NCBI RefSeq assembly: GCF_014647135.1
Contig: NZ_BMOP01000001.1
Coordinates: forward strand, 1-64,000
Origin: Shewanella xiamenensis
GTDB taxonomy: Bacteria > Pseudomonadota > Gammaproteobacteria > Enterobacterales > Shewanellaceae
Length of the DNA stretch: 64,000 nt
Direction of reading: 5' to 3'
The notes beneath the pieces were generated by a model. That model searched no databases. It saw nothing but the letters and a program-made list of their open reading frames with translations, and was not told where the DNA came from. Position numbers and translations under genes: made by a program. Below are positions 17,906-26,441 of this stretch, one piece after another; position 1 is the stretch's first letter, and every line of letters begins with the position of its first letter.

Positions 17906-18979
17906 ATGACACCGGATCAACAATTTGCCCGTCTTGTCAAAATCGCCATGCTCGGTTTTGTGGCCGTGTTTGGCTATTTTATGTTTGCCGACACTATGAT
18001 GCCATTAACCCCACAGGCTATGGCAACCCGTGTAGTGACTAAGGTGACTCCACAGATCAGCGGCAAGATTCAAACGATTAATGTGAAAAATAACCAAGTG
18101 GTCGCCAAAGGCGATTTACTGTTTCAAGTCGACCCTGCGCCCTTTGAGTTGGCTGTGTCACATGCCAAATTGGCCCTAGAACAAGTGCGTCAGGATAATG
18201 CCGAACTTGATGCTGCACTCTTAGCCGCTAAAGCAGAAGTGAATGCGAGTGTGACGACTGCACAACAAAAACGCCGCGAGGCCAAACGTTTAGATGCACT
18301 TTATGCGACCCATGGCGTTTCGCAGCAGTTGCGTGATCAAGCCGATAGTGATGCGGACGCCGCCGAGGCGAATGTGTTAGCCGCTAATGCTCGCCTCGAT
18401 AAACTCAAAGTGAGCCGTGGTCTCTATGGCGAAGATAACCTTAGAGTTCGCCAAGCGATGAATGCGTTAGAGCAAGCTGAGCTGAATCTGTCTTACACCC
18501 AAATCCGTGCCGACCAAAATGGAGTGGTGACCAACCTGCAACTTGAAGTGGGCAGTTTTGCCGCTGTGGGCCAACCACTACTCGCCTTAGTCTCTGATAA
18601 ATTGGATATTATTGCCGATTTTCGCGAAAAAACCTTACGAGGTGTGAATGCTGCTTATCCCGCATTAATTGCCTTTGACGGTGAGCCTGGTCGTTTGTAT
18701 CACGCCCAAGTGAGCAGTGTCGATGCAGGGGTGAGTGCGGGGCAGTTTGATGCCAATGGTCGTTTAGCCGCGCCGCAGGAGTCAGACCGTTGGGTGCGTG
18801 ATGCGCAGCGCTTAAGACTGCATTTAGTCTTAGATGACAGTGTGTCAGACAACAGTGCAATGAATAACCTACCCGCAGGGGCGCGCGCCACAGTGCAATT
18901 GCTGCCCGACAATACGCTATTTAGCCTGCTAGCCAAGGTGCAGATTAAGGTCATTAGCCTGCTCCATTACATCTATTAA
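17906..18979 (+). CDS. HlyD/EmrA/AaeA-type membrane fusion protein
   Basis: Periplasmic adaptor of an efflux pump, anchored by one N-terminal helix (about residues 12-32). A lipoyl/biotinyl half-motif follows (TPQISGKIQTINVKNNQVV, about 48-66), then an alpha-helical hairpin rich in Ala, Glu and Gln (about 85-190), the second lipoyl half (QNGVVTNLQLEVGSFAAVG) and a beta barrel. The start at 17906 overlaps nothing and lies eight bases past the marR stop, so the two genes are co-transcribed. The pairing with a DUF2955 protein resembles AaeA-AaeB aromatic-acid efflux. Substrate not known. Confidence 0.88.
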   Translation: MTPDQQFARLVKIAMLGFVAVFGYFMFADTMMPLTPQAMATRVVTKVTPQISGKIQTINVKNNQVVAKGDLLFQVDPAPFELAVSHAKLALEQVRQDNAELDAALLAAKAEVNASVTTAQQKRREAKRLDALYATHGVSQQLRDQADSDADAAEANVLAANARLDKLKVSRGLYGEDNLRVRQAMNALEQAELNLSYTQIRADQNGVVTNLQLEVGSFAAVGQPLLALVSDKLDIIADFREKTLRGVNAAYPALIAFDGEPGRLYHAQVSSVDAGVSAGQFDANGRLAAPQESDRWVRDAQRLRLHLVLDDSVSDNSAMNNLPAGARATVQLLPDNTLFSLLAKVQIKVISLLHYIY

Positions 18980-18995
18980 TATCAAGGCAATTTGC

Positions 18996-20024
18996 ATGTT
19001 GTTACGCCACAGCCCATTAACCGCCAATGATTTACGCCAGTGCTTGCGCATTGCCACTGGCGGTACCATTGGTTTTACCCTGTGTAAGCTCTTTGGTTGG
19101 AGTAATGGGGTGTTTTTTACCGTAACCCCAATGTTATTACTGGGTTTAGTCCCTGTGATAAGTGGCCATGCGGTAAGGCAATTATTGGCATCATCTGCCA
19201 TTGCGGGGCTTGAAGTCGGCCTGCTCGGAGGCTTCTTCGGTAGCCACCCAGACTTGATGACACCGATTGTCTTCCTGCTGTTTTTGTATCGTTTTGCGGC
19301 GATGTCCCGCGGTAGCCTGTTTCTGTTTGGTGCCAATGGCGTGCTGAGTTTAAGCATTATGCTGCACTTTGCCAGCTATCCGGGCACAGATCTGAATGAT
19401 CTGATTTTTAGTAACTTTTGGGCGACAGGGCTATCAGTCATCATCGCCTATTTAATGACTGCACTTTGGCCGGATGTTGAACCTCGCGCCGCCTATCAAC
19501 CCGGCCCTAAGGCGCCGCACCGTATGCGCCATGAGGCGTTGCTCGGTGCCAGCATTGCCACGCTCTCTTTCTTAGTGTTTCAGATTTTCGATCTGCGTGA
19601 TTCGATGTCGGCGCAGGCAACCACCTTGCTACTTTTATTTCCCATGCATTGGAACGGGGCGTTGGATTATGCCCGTAAACGTGCCATTGGTACCTTGCTT
19701 GGGGTGTCTTTTGGGGTGATGGTGCAACTCTTTCTCTACGATTGGTCAGGATTGTTGATCCTGATTGTGCCGCTGCTGTGGCTTGGCCTTATGTTGTTTG
19801 CACAGGCCCATGTGAAGGAGGCGAGCGGCTCGGGTGTGGGATTTGGTGCTATGACGACGTTAGGGATTTTATTTGGCCAATACTTAACCCCAGGTAACGA
19901 CTTAATTTTTAGTGCACTGTATCGGGTGAGCAGCATTTTTGTGGCGATAGTGGCGACGTTATTCCTCTGTTATCTGCTGCATAAGTTATTGAATAGCTTT
20001 GAAGCGACTCGATTTGGTTACTAA
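18996..20024 (+). CDS. DUF2955 (FUSC/AaeB-like) membrane protein
   Basis: A 342-residue integral membrane protein with two sets of about five helices, each opening with a related pattern: TGGTIGFTLCKLFGWSNG in the first half and a DLRDSMSAQATTLLLL stretch in the second. This is the DUF2955/fusaric-acid-resistance-like layout of AaeB-type exporters, but it lacks the cytosolic domain of full FUSC proteins. It lies third in the marR operon, 16 bases after the adaptor gene, and is the likely pump. Confidence 0.82.
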   Translation: MLLRHSPLTANDLRQCLRIATGGTIGFTLCKLFGWSNGVFFTVTPMLLLGLVPVISGHAVRQLLASSAIAGLEVGLLGGFFGSHPDLMTPIVFLLFLYRFAAMSRGSLFLFGANGVLSLSIMLHFASYPGTDLNDLIFSNFWATGLSVIIAYLMTALWPDVEPRAAYQPGPKAPHRMRHEALLGASIATLSFLVFQIFDLRDSMSAQATTLLLLFPMHWNGALDYARKRAIGTLLGVSFGVMVQLFLYDWSGLLILIVPLLWLGLMLFAQAHVKEASGSGVGFGAMTTLGILFGQYLTPGNDLIFSALYRVSSIFVAIVATLFLCYLLHKLLNSFEATRFGY

Positions 20025-20214
20025 AAGGTTAATATTAGATTTTTTTAATGCTTGTTCCGCTTCCGTGCAAGGAGTATGGTGTTTTGATGCGTTTAGTGTG
20101 GGCTAAACGTAGAACGCACCACTCAATTATCTCTTTTTTAGCGACCTTGGTTTAGCCGTTAACGCAGTTTTTCAAGCGTTTTCGTGTGACTCAAGGTTTG
20201 TTCAAGGATAGAAA

Positions 20215-20841
20215 ATGAATAATAAAATTAAAACATTAGCCAAAGGCATCGCGCTCATTAGCGGCTGTGTCTTGACCTCTGTCGCTATGGCGAATACCAG
20301 CGCTCTCCCGCCAGCGGGACAAATCTGCGTGACCTGCCACGGCGTCGAAGGTGAGGGCATTGAGCCACTTGGCCCTCGTTTGGCTGGACTCTCGAAAGAA
20401 TATCTCACCACCCAATTACAGCATTTTCAGGCAGGTGTGCGCCAAAACGCGACCATGATGCCGATGGCGATGACCCTGCAAGGTGATGGCATTGAGCAAG
20501 TGGCGAGTTATTTCTCCGCCAAATCCCCTAAGGTAGAAATTAAGCCTGTGCTTAGGGGCGAACAAATCACCTTTAGCGATGATACCGCGCGCTTAGCCTA
20601 TCAAGGTGATTGGTCTCGCGGCTTACCTGCCTGTGTCACATGCCATGGCCCCTCGGGTTTAGGTGGCGGGCTGTTCCCGCGTTTAGCGGGTCAGCAGGCC
20701 AGCTATATCAAGACGCAACTGTTGGCGTGGCAAGCTGGCACACGTAAGGGAGATGTGGACGGCATGATGGCCAATGTGGCTAACAAGCTGACCGCCGCAG
20801 AGGTGGATGCCTTAGCGAACTACTTTGCGAATTTGAAATAA
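20215..20841 (+). CDS. tsdB: Diheme cytochrome c4-like protein (TsdB-like)
   Basis: Periplasmic electron carrier. A signal peptide (about 1-26, ending AMA) is followed by two similar halves, each with a CVTCH haem site (38-42 and 140-144) and a later Met as likely sixth ligand (MMPMAM in the first half, MMANVANK in the second). The two-lobe c4 layout and the immediate neighbour tsdA match TsdB, the redox partner of thiosulfate dehydrogenase. The start ATG has AAGGA upstream and the tsdA start follows 10 bases after the stop. Only the two-gene context separates TsdB from other c4 cytochromes, so the symbol is tentative. Confidence 0.8.
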   Translation: MNNKIKTLAKGIALISGCVLTSVAMANTSALPPAGQICVTCHGVEGEGIEPLGPRLAGLSKEYLTTQLQHFQAGVRQNATMMPMAMTLQGDGIEQVASYFSAKSPKVEIKPVLRGEQITFSDDTARLAYQGDWSRGLPACVTCHGPSGLGGGLFPRLAGQQASYIKTQLLAWQAGTRKGDVDGMMANVANKLTAAEVDALANYFANLK

Positions 20842-20851
20842 GGAGCCGGCC

Positions 20852-21907
20852 ATGAAATCTTCTGCCATCTTACTATTGGCCGCAATGGGCGTGCTGACAG
20901 CTCAGGTACAAGCGGCGCAAGAATTACCTGATAAACAAGCGCCATTGCCCTCAGTCCCTAAAAATCCTGATCAAACCTATCTTACGCCTAGACCCTTAAG
21001 CGCGATTCCCGAAGGTGCCTTCGGCGATAAAGTACGCTTGGGTTATCAGTTATTTGTGAATACCCAGCAGCTGAGAGATAAGTATGTGGGTAACGAGCTT
21101 AACTGCGTTAACTGCCATATGGATGCGGGCCGTAAGGCGAATGCATCACCGGTGTGGGGCGCCTATTTTGCCTATCCCGCGTATCGTAAAAAAGACGATA
21201 AAGTAAATACCTTTCAAGAGCGGATACAAGGCTGTTTTAACTATTCCATGAATGGTAAAGCCCCCGCTGCGGGCAGCCCCGAACTGGTTGCGCTATCGGC
21301 CTATGCCTACTGGTTAGGGATGAGTGGTTTAATGGATGCGGCGAACCTCGATGGTCCAGTGCCAGAACTTAGCGATGCCGAATTGGTAAAAGGCGCCAAA
21401 CGTGAGGATTTCCCACTGCCAGACGCCCTAGCCAAAGCCATGACAGTGGAGCAACGCGCAAATCTACCCGGCCGTGGCTATCCTGAGATCCCAAAACCTG
21501 AACTTGCGTTCTCACCCGAGCGCGGCAAAGCCGTATATACCGCCCACTGCCAAGCGTGCCATGGCGCGGATGGTCAAGGCCAAGCGATTGCCGGTGTTTA
21601 CTCTCTGCCACCATTATGGGGCCCAATGAGTTACAACTGGGGTGCTGGCATGCACAGGGTGAATACGGCCGCATTCTTCATTTATGAAAACATGCCTTTC
21701 GGTAAGAGTATGCAGTTGACTAACCAACAGGCATGGGACGTTGCCGCTTATATCAACTCCCATGAACGGCCACAGGACCCACGCAATAAGGGCGATGTGA
21801 AACAAGCGCAGGAAAAATACCATAATGACAATGACTACTACGGTGTCGACGTCGATGGCAAAGTGCTCGGCACCACCTCTTATCCGGTGTTTCCGAAAAA
21901 GTCGTAG
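20852..21907 (+). CDS. tsdA: Thiosulfate dehydrogenase/tetrathionate reductase (TsdA-like diheme cytochrome)
   Basis: Periplasmic diheme enzyme that interconverts two thiosulfates and tetrathionate. A signal peptide (1-22) precedes haem 1 at CVNCH (85-89), with family landmarks DAGRKANASPVW, FAYPAYRKKDDKVNTFQERIQGCF and MNGKAP. Cys128 in QGCF is the unusual thiolate ligand of the catalytic haem in TsdA. Haem 2 is at CQACH (233-237) followed by WGAGM and MPFGK. Between the two haem domains about 35 extra residues (about 165-200) seem to be inserted relative to my memory of the Allochromatium enzyme. In S. oneidensis the homologue may act mainly as a tetrathionate reductase; direction cannot be read from sequence. 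Confidence 0.85.
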   Translation: MKSSAILLLAAMGVLTAQVQAAQELPDKQAPLPSVPKNPDQTYLTPRPLSAIPEGAFGDKVRLGYQLFVNTQQLRDKYVGNELNCVNCHMDAGRKANASPVWGAYFAYPAYRKKDDKVNTFQERIQGCFNYSMNGKAPAAGSPELVALSAYAYWLGMSGLMDAANLDGPVPELSDAELVKGAKREDFPLPDALAKAMTVEQRANLPGRGYPEIPKPELAFSPERGKAVYTAHCQACHGADGQGQAIAGVYSLPPLWGPMSYNWGAGMHRVNTAAFFIYENMPFGKSMQLTNQQAWDVAAYINSHERPQDPRNKGDVKQAQEKYHNDNDYYGVDVDGKVLGTTSYPVFPKKS

Positions 21908-22075
21908 TTGAGTCGCTTTGATTGACTGTTCTCGCGGTGAAATGAAGCGAGTCAGTGGATTAGACAGAAAAGCCAGCAAGCATTTAGCTTTGCTGGATTT
22001 TTTATTGGTCAATTGTACCGAGTCATTTGGGATTTTTGTTGCAGGGATCTTCGTGTTTTTACAGGGACAACCTAT

Positions 22076-22184
22076 AGGAGAGTCATGGCATTCGCTCGTC
22101 GACTCGCAGCGAGTCCATCCGTGGATGCTCGACCGCCCCGTCCTTGGGGCGGACGGTCGTCTCGCTAATCACCATGACTCGCCT
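22076..22184. repeat. Nested-hairpin element with 13-bp inverted ends
   Basis: Ends AGGAGAGTCATGG (22076-22088) and CCATGACTCGCCT (22172-22184) pair at 12 of 13 positions. Inside are GACTCGC-A-GCGAGTC (22101-22115), CATCC-GT-GGATG, and a GC-rich hairpin GACCG...CGGTC (22131-22158) around CCCC/GGGG. This is a compact non-coding, possibly mobile repeat or a stable RNA fold. Confidence 0.7.
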
Positions 22185-22234
22185 TTCGGACATCAGTGTG
22201 GTCTGTTGATTTCAAAACCAATCTCGAATACATG

Positions 22235-22269
22235 AAACGTATCGAGGGAGTTGAACCCTCTCTACGTTT
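22235..22269. repeat. 35-bp two-part hairpin
   Basis: AAACGTA (22235-22241) pairs with TACGTTT (22263-22269), and GAGGG (22244-22248) with CCCTC (22256-22260), with TC/TC mismatches between. The 3' side runs into TTTTC, so it could terminate transcription from upstream. Confidence 0.55.
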
Positions 22270-22527
22270 TCTAAGGAGCTGATTTACGGTGGTTTTTGGT
22301 CAAAGGAAACAAAGTATTGTTACACCTTACTGTATTTTGCTGTTTATAGAAATAATCAGCTAAGCATTTGTGAATTATCTCCTTCTAATTGAAAAAGCAT
22401 CTTGAGGGGCTGAAGTCTATAGTGCTAACTTACTGACATAGCTGATGTATTTATCCTAATTATTAAATCCATCAATATTTACATGATCATTCTATGTAGT
22501 ACTCGATCAAACTGATTTGGAGACACT

Positions 22528-23388
22528 ATGAGCAATCGACCAGCTATCCCTAGTGAGATAAAAAGATCTGTCCGACAACGCTGTGGATTTGGGTGTGTTA
22601 TCTGTGGATTTCCTCTATATGAATACGAACACATGGAGGAATGGGCTATCGTACAGAGGCATAAAGAGGATGAGATTACTCTTTTATGCAGAATGCACCA
22701 TGGGATGAAAACAGATGGCCTGATTCCCATTGAAGATGTAAAGAAGGCAAATCTCGACCCTTACAATAAAAGGGTTGGTGTGTCTAAAAATGTTCTTATG
22801 AGTTATTCCGGTGCTGACGTTTCTTTTTACTTAGGTAGTAGTTGCTTTAAATACCATGGACTGACCGAAGGTTCATTCTTCGCTCCATTAGTAGTTGATG
22901 GCTTAGTAATGGTTGGTTTTAGAGTTGAGCAAGATAAATTACTTCTTAACTTTTTAGCTTTTGATGAAACTAACAACCTGATTCTTCAAATTGCTGACAA
23001 TGAGCTTATATGTGAAACAAATCAATGGGATATAGAATGGGTCGCTCAAACCTTAACTATCCGAGAAGGTAAAAGGAAAATACTCATACAGCTCAAATTT
23101 GAACCACCAGGAATTATTCGATTAGCTAAAGGTCGAGTTCTTCGTAATGGGATTGAACTGGTTGTTGGCGAAACTTACTTGTTTAATACTAACAATCGAA
23201 ACTTTTTTAGCTCCATCAATACAATAAATTGCGGTGTTGGTTTTGCAATTGGAGATCCTATGCCTAATTGTGGTGCTGCGATTGTTGTGAGTGGAATCAA
23301 TCGATATCAATTTGATCGTACAAGTGCTCGAAAATTCTTGAGAGATGCATTAAACAAGCACCGCTTGAAAAATACTCAAGACGTATAG
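22528..23388 (+). CDS. HNH endonuclease-domain protein with unknown C-terminal domain
   Basis: A 286-residue protein. The N-terminal 60 residues are a zinc-framed HNH nuclease: C23-x2-C26, H35 in YEHMEEW, then L-C54-x2-H57-H58. From about 75 to 286 it has a long beta-rich part without recognised motifs, ending in a short basic helix. It is markedly AT-rich and lies alone between tsdA and the Cys-rich gene, in a gap filled with repeats, so recent transfer is likely. The start ATG has GGAG just upstream. It could be a single-gene restriction or defence nuclease; the domain is seen, the role is inference. Confidence 0.75.
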   Translation: MSNRPAIPSEIKRSVRQRCGFGCVICGFPLYEYEHMEEWAIVQRHKEDEITLLCRMHHGMKTDGLIPIEDVKKANLDPYNKRVGVSKNVLMSYSGADVSFYLGSSCFKYHGLTEGSFFAPLVVDGLVMVGFRVEQDKLLLNFLAFDETNNLILQIADNELICETNQWDIEWVAQTLTIREGKRKILIQLKFEPPGIIRLAKGRVLRNGIELVVGETYLFNTNNRNFFSSINTINCGVGFAIGDPMPNCGAAIVVSGINRYQFDRTSARKFLRDALNKHRLKNTQDV

Positions 23389-23670
23389 CGTTAAGGTTCG
23401 TGAACAAATAAGTATTTAGCATATATGAATCCGTGAATACATTTTCCATAACGCAGGAATGCGGCTTACTGAGCTAAATGAATACACCAAATATGATTTT
23501 AGTTAGATACCACTTGATGAATACGGTCAATTAAAGGGCAATAAAAACCTAGGTGTTTATTTGCACGCTTAATCGATATGAGTGCCTTGATGATGGAATT
23601 ATTATTCCAACGTTAATGCAAAAAACCATTATTATTTCTGCGTTATCACTCCGATGCCATAAGGATTACC

Positions 23671-24027
23671 GTGCCTAAACACTTACCAGAACTTCAGTTC
23701 GATGTGGCGCAGCAGTGCCCTTTATGCCAAGGGGCGAATCAGTGTGCTATGACTCTTGGTGCAGATATCAGTAACTGTTGGTGCACTAAGCAGGCGTTTC
23801 CGAAGTTGACTCAATTGCTATCTGGCGATTTTGCGGTAGGTTTATCGACAGGCGATACAGCGGGGCTGAGTGCTGATAAGTTAGCGCAACTATTAACGCA
23901 ACCTGCGACGGCTTGTATTTGTGAGACTTGTTTAAGCCGGATAAAGCGAGTGTTAACTACTTCTGCTTCAGAAGATAAAAACAGCCCATCGGGATTAGGC
24001 GATGGGCTGGGATATGAGGTGAAGTAA
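23671..24027 (+). CDS. Cysteine-rich CWC-family protein
   Basis: A 118-residue protein beginning with two close cysteine groups, CPLCQGANQC and then CWC, and ending with CICETCL, the pattern of the small Cys-rich CWC family thought to bind metal. The start is GTG with AAGGA five bases before it. The C-terminal 20 codons overlap a terminator hairpin that serves the convergent gene, so the end of this protein is constrained by RNA structure. Function unknown. Confidence 0.72.
   Translation: MPKHLPELQFDVAQQCPLCQGANQCAMTLGADISNCWCTKQAFPKLTQLLSGDFAVGLSTGDTAGLSADKLAQLLTQPATACICETCLSRIKRVLTTSASEDKNSPSGLGDGLGYEVK
23978..24008 (-). terminator. Terminator of the TonB-C gene, lying inside the 3' end of the CWC gene
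   Basis: Stem AGCCCATCG (23983-23991) with CGATGGGCT (24000-24008). Read on the minus strand it is followed by GTTTTTATC, a proper T-run. It lies 24 bases past the convergent gene's stop and within plus-strand coding sequence. Confidence 0.75.
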
Positions 24028-24031
24028 CCGA

Positions 24032-25147
24032 TTAAGACTTATCGGTGAAATAGTCTATACGCACAGTGGTTTGTGCTGGCACGGGCTTGCCATGTTCAAA
24101 CTTCGGGGCATAGCGCCATTCTTCGATCATTTTCAGTGTGGATTTTTCAAATAGCACACCGCCTTTGGATTCGAGCACTTCAGGATTTTTCACAAATCCC
24201 ATCTCATCAACAGTGAAGTTAAGGGTCACATAGCCACTTTTACGTTGTATGAGGTAGGACTTAGGGTATTTGGGCACCGTGCGAAACAGTGGTTGTTGCT
24301 CCTGCATGTCCGCCCAAGGGCGCATTTTGCCGATGGCGATACAGTGGGCGGTGGACTCGTCACGCTTTCCTTGGCGCTCATACAGTTCGACTAAATAAGC
24401 GTGGGCGCTTAAGGCATAGGGATGGCTAAAGTTAAGGGCGTCAAACTGCTTAACCACTTCTAAAAGCAACGGAATCGCCTTGTCATCATGCTTTTCGGCA
24501 TATTCAACGGCACCGACGACATAGGTGGCTTTGACTCTGTCGAGGGCATTTTCGGGCAGGATTTCTTTGTAAGTTTCATAGGCCTCGAAGGCATAGTCTC
24601 TTACCTTAGCAGTGTACAATTCTGTGTTGCTGAGGCGAGCAAAGGCTGCCATTTTTATATTCGCCAACAGCTTTTTATTTGCATTTTTTTCAGCAATTTC
24701 AATAGCATCTTCAAAAAATCCTTTCGCCACAGTCAGCTTAGGTGAGGTTTCCGCTGCGCCGAGTAGCGGGTCGATAAGCTCAGCGGCATGCTCGCCGTAA
24801 TGCTTTTTATAATTGCTTAATGCGAGTTGATATAACTCATTCGCCTTAGCTGTTTTTGGCAAATTCTTTTCTTCAAATGGGTAAGGGGCGACTTGCTTCT
24901 CTATCGCACCAGCCCAGTTCATGGCGAGGTTAGCTAAGTCGACACTGTCCTTGGCATATTGAGCTTCGCCCAATTCGAAGGCCCTTTTGGCACTGGCTTC
25001 TATTTGGTCGTTATCACCTTGTTTGAGTGCGGCTTGGTAGTCACTGTAGGCTTGGGGAAAGCTGTTTTCCGAGGCGGTTAAAGGTAACGAAGTACTTAAG
25101 GCTAAAGCAAATAGACTGGCTAAGGGTAATATTTTTCCGTCTAACAT
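24032..25147 (-). CDS. Periplasmic TPR-like protein with TonB C-terminal domain
   Basis: A 371-residue protein with a cleavable-looking signal peptide (MLDGKILPLASLFALALS...), a long alpha-helical, Ala/Glu-rich middle that resembles TPR repeats (about 30-275), and a C-terminal TonB domain (about 285-371) with YPKSYLIQRKSGYVTLNF, the VDEMGFV turn and EWRYAP. It lacks the Pro-rich linker and uncleaved anchor of true TonB, so it is probably not an energy transducer. The start at 25147 is chosen for AAGGA eight bases upstream; a start 48 bases earlier would add a charged stretch before the signal peptide. Role unknown, possibly envelope protein assembly. Confidence 0.75.
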   Translation of the reverse strand: MLDGKILPLASLFALALSTSLPLTASENSFPQAYSDYQAALKQGDNDQIEASAKRAFELGEAQYAKDSVDLANLAMNWAGAIEKQVAPYPFEEKNLPKTAKANELYQLALSNYKKHYGEHAAELIDPLLGAAETSPKLTVAKGFFEDAIEIAEKNANKKLLANIKMAAFARLSNTELYTAKVRDYAFEAYETYKEILPENALDRVKATYVVGAVEYAEKHDDKAIPLLLEVVKQFDALNFSHPYALSAHAYLVELYERQGKRDESTAHCIAIGKMRPWADMQEQQPLFRTVPKYPKSYLIQRKSGYVTLNFTVDEMGFVKNPEVLESKGGVLFEKSTLKMIEEWRYAPKFEHGKPVPAQTTVRIDYFTDKS

Positions 25148-25240
25148 CTTGTATATCCTTATGTTTAGTTTCTTCGGATAGTACAAATGTTTCACTCTTG
25201 ATACAAGTTTGTTTTCGGCAGTTGGTCGCTGGGGGGACGC

Positions 25241-25270
25241 TAAGAAGGTAAGCCTTTGCCTACCTTCTTA
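25241..25270. repeat. 10-bp perfect inverted repeat
   Basis: TAAGAAGGTA (25241-25250) and TACCTTCTTA (25261-25270) around a 10-base loop. It lies 37 bases past the stop of the minus-strand hydratase gene, so it may act as its terminator though no T-run follows. Confidence 0.5.
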
Positions 25271-25306
25271 CTTTGCCGATGGGCTTGGCACCCTTTAGGC
25301 AGAGAC

Positions 25307-26122
25307 TTATTTAGTCACAAACTGCAAACCAAATTGGCCTAACTCACCGTAGTGGAATTGGCAGGTTTGATTGAGTGGCAAATCTAATACCCCCGCATAG
25401 GAGCCAGTAATCACATATTGTCCTCGGGTTAAGCCAATCCCTTGGGCGGATAAAAAGTTGACTAACCAGTAGAGTCCGGCCTTAGCGAAACCATTTGGAT
25501 GAACAGCGGCTTTTTGCAGTGTTTCGCTCTGTTGCTGCTCGTTATGAGCAATTTCAACACTCAGGGCGAAATGGCCTGTTTCTATCTTGGCTGGTGCAAG
25601 TAGTTCTGGCCCTAACCATAGACCTTGATTGACTAAGCCATCGGCGAGGGCGTCGAAGTGATTGGCTTCGCTTGGGTTTTGGTAGCGACTTTTGATAAGT
25701 TCTAAGGCGAGGCGGGTTTTACCTAGGGCGGCGTCGATTTCTGCCTCAGAATAGGGCGTAGCTCGTGGCGGTAAATCGTTGCCGATTTCAAAGGCGAGCT
25801 CAGGCTCGACACGGGCTAGCCCTTTGCTTGAAGGATAAAGCGGGCACTCGGCGGTTTGCAGATACACATCATGTTGATAGATGGGCGCCACTACGGTTTT
25901 TTCTGCCGTTGGGAGCAGGCACTTCCACCCCGCAATCGGGTTGCCTTGGGCGCTAAATTGCTGCGCAATCGCTTGTTGAATGGCAAAGGCGTGGGAGAAA
26001 TCCTTGGGCCTTAACGCTTCTTGCAACAGGTCGCCCGCTTCACCTTTAGCGCGGCGCTGCGCGAGTTCTTGTGCTGCTGCGTTAATGGACTCAAGCTGTG
26101 CTTTCGTGTCTATTGGTGACAT
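25307..26122 (-). CDS. 2-keto-4-pentenoate hydratase-family protein (MhpD-like)
   Basis: A 271-residue member of the fumarylacetoacetate hydrolase/hydratase superfamily. Landmarks are GWKC, RVEPELAFEIG (the metal-binding E-x-E), LALELIKSRY, and the late GLTRGQYVITGSYAG. Enzymes of this group hydrate 2-hydroxypenta-2,4-dienoate, or decarboxylate related oxalocrotonates, in aromatic catabolism. No other aromatic-degradation genes lie nearby, so substrate and pathway are open. The start ATG has AGGA six bases upstream. Single gene. Confidence 0.82.
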   Translation of the reverse strand: MSPIDTKAQLESINAAAQELAQRRAKGEAGDLLQEALRPKDFSHAFAIQQAIAQQFSAQGNPIAGWKCLLPTAEKTVVAPIYQHDVYLQTAECPLYPSSKGLARVEPELAFEIGNDLPPRATPYSEAEIDAALGKTRLALELIKSRYQNPSEANHFDALADGLVNQGLWLGPELLAPAKIETGHFALSVEIAHNEQQQSETLQKAAVHPNGFAKAGLYWLVNFLSAQGIGLTRGQYVITGSYAGVLDLPLNQTCQFHYGELGQFGLQFVTK

Positions 26123-26441
26123 TTTTTATCCTAACTGACTTATTTTTAAAGACTTATACAGAGTGGCTTATGCCGCAATAAATGTGCACATAAGGTATCA
26201 ATTGACTCTGTAAATCCAATCTGGGCCAAAAGAGAAATTGCGCTCAATATACCTTTTTGTGTCGGTAAAGGCTTGATAAAACTTATCTTCAAATGCTGAG
26301 CATTTATCGCTTAGCAAGATTGATTGAGTGTCAGCTTAACTATCCAAACAGGCGGATAAGTTAATCGTTGCTTACGCTAGACCTTAGCGCGGTGCGGTGC
26401 CAGAATGGCGTTCCTTTCTGCTGTACTACTGGGACTTTTCC
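26123..26441. other. Divergent gap between hydratase and EamA genes
   Basis: About 320 bases, moderately AT-rich. I see no gene, hairpin or clear operator. It must hold the two divergent promoters. Confidence 0.5.

Larger units (their letters stand above)
21908..22527. other. 620-bp gene-free gap after tsdA, with hairpin elements
   Basis: No gene supported. It contains a nested-hairpin repeat at 22076-22184 and a second hairpin at 22235-22269, both listed separately. The part after 22280 is AT-rich and looks like the leader of the HNH gene, with no clear promoter. Confidence 0.6.

Noticed and set aside
21918-22235. A 105-codon frame after tsdA
   Set aside because: It runs through the nested-hairpin element, has no family, and its start lacks a ribosome site.
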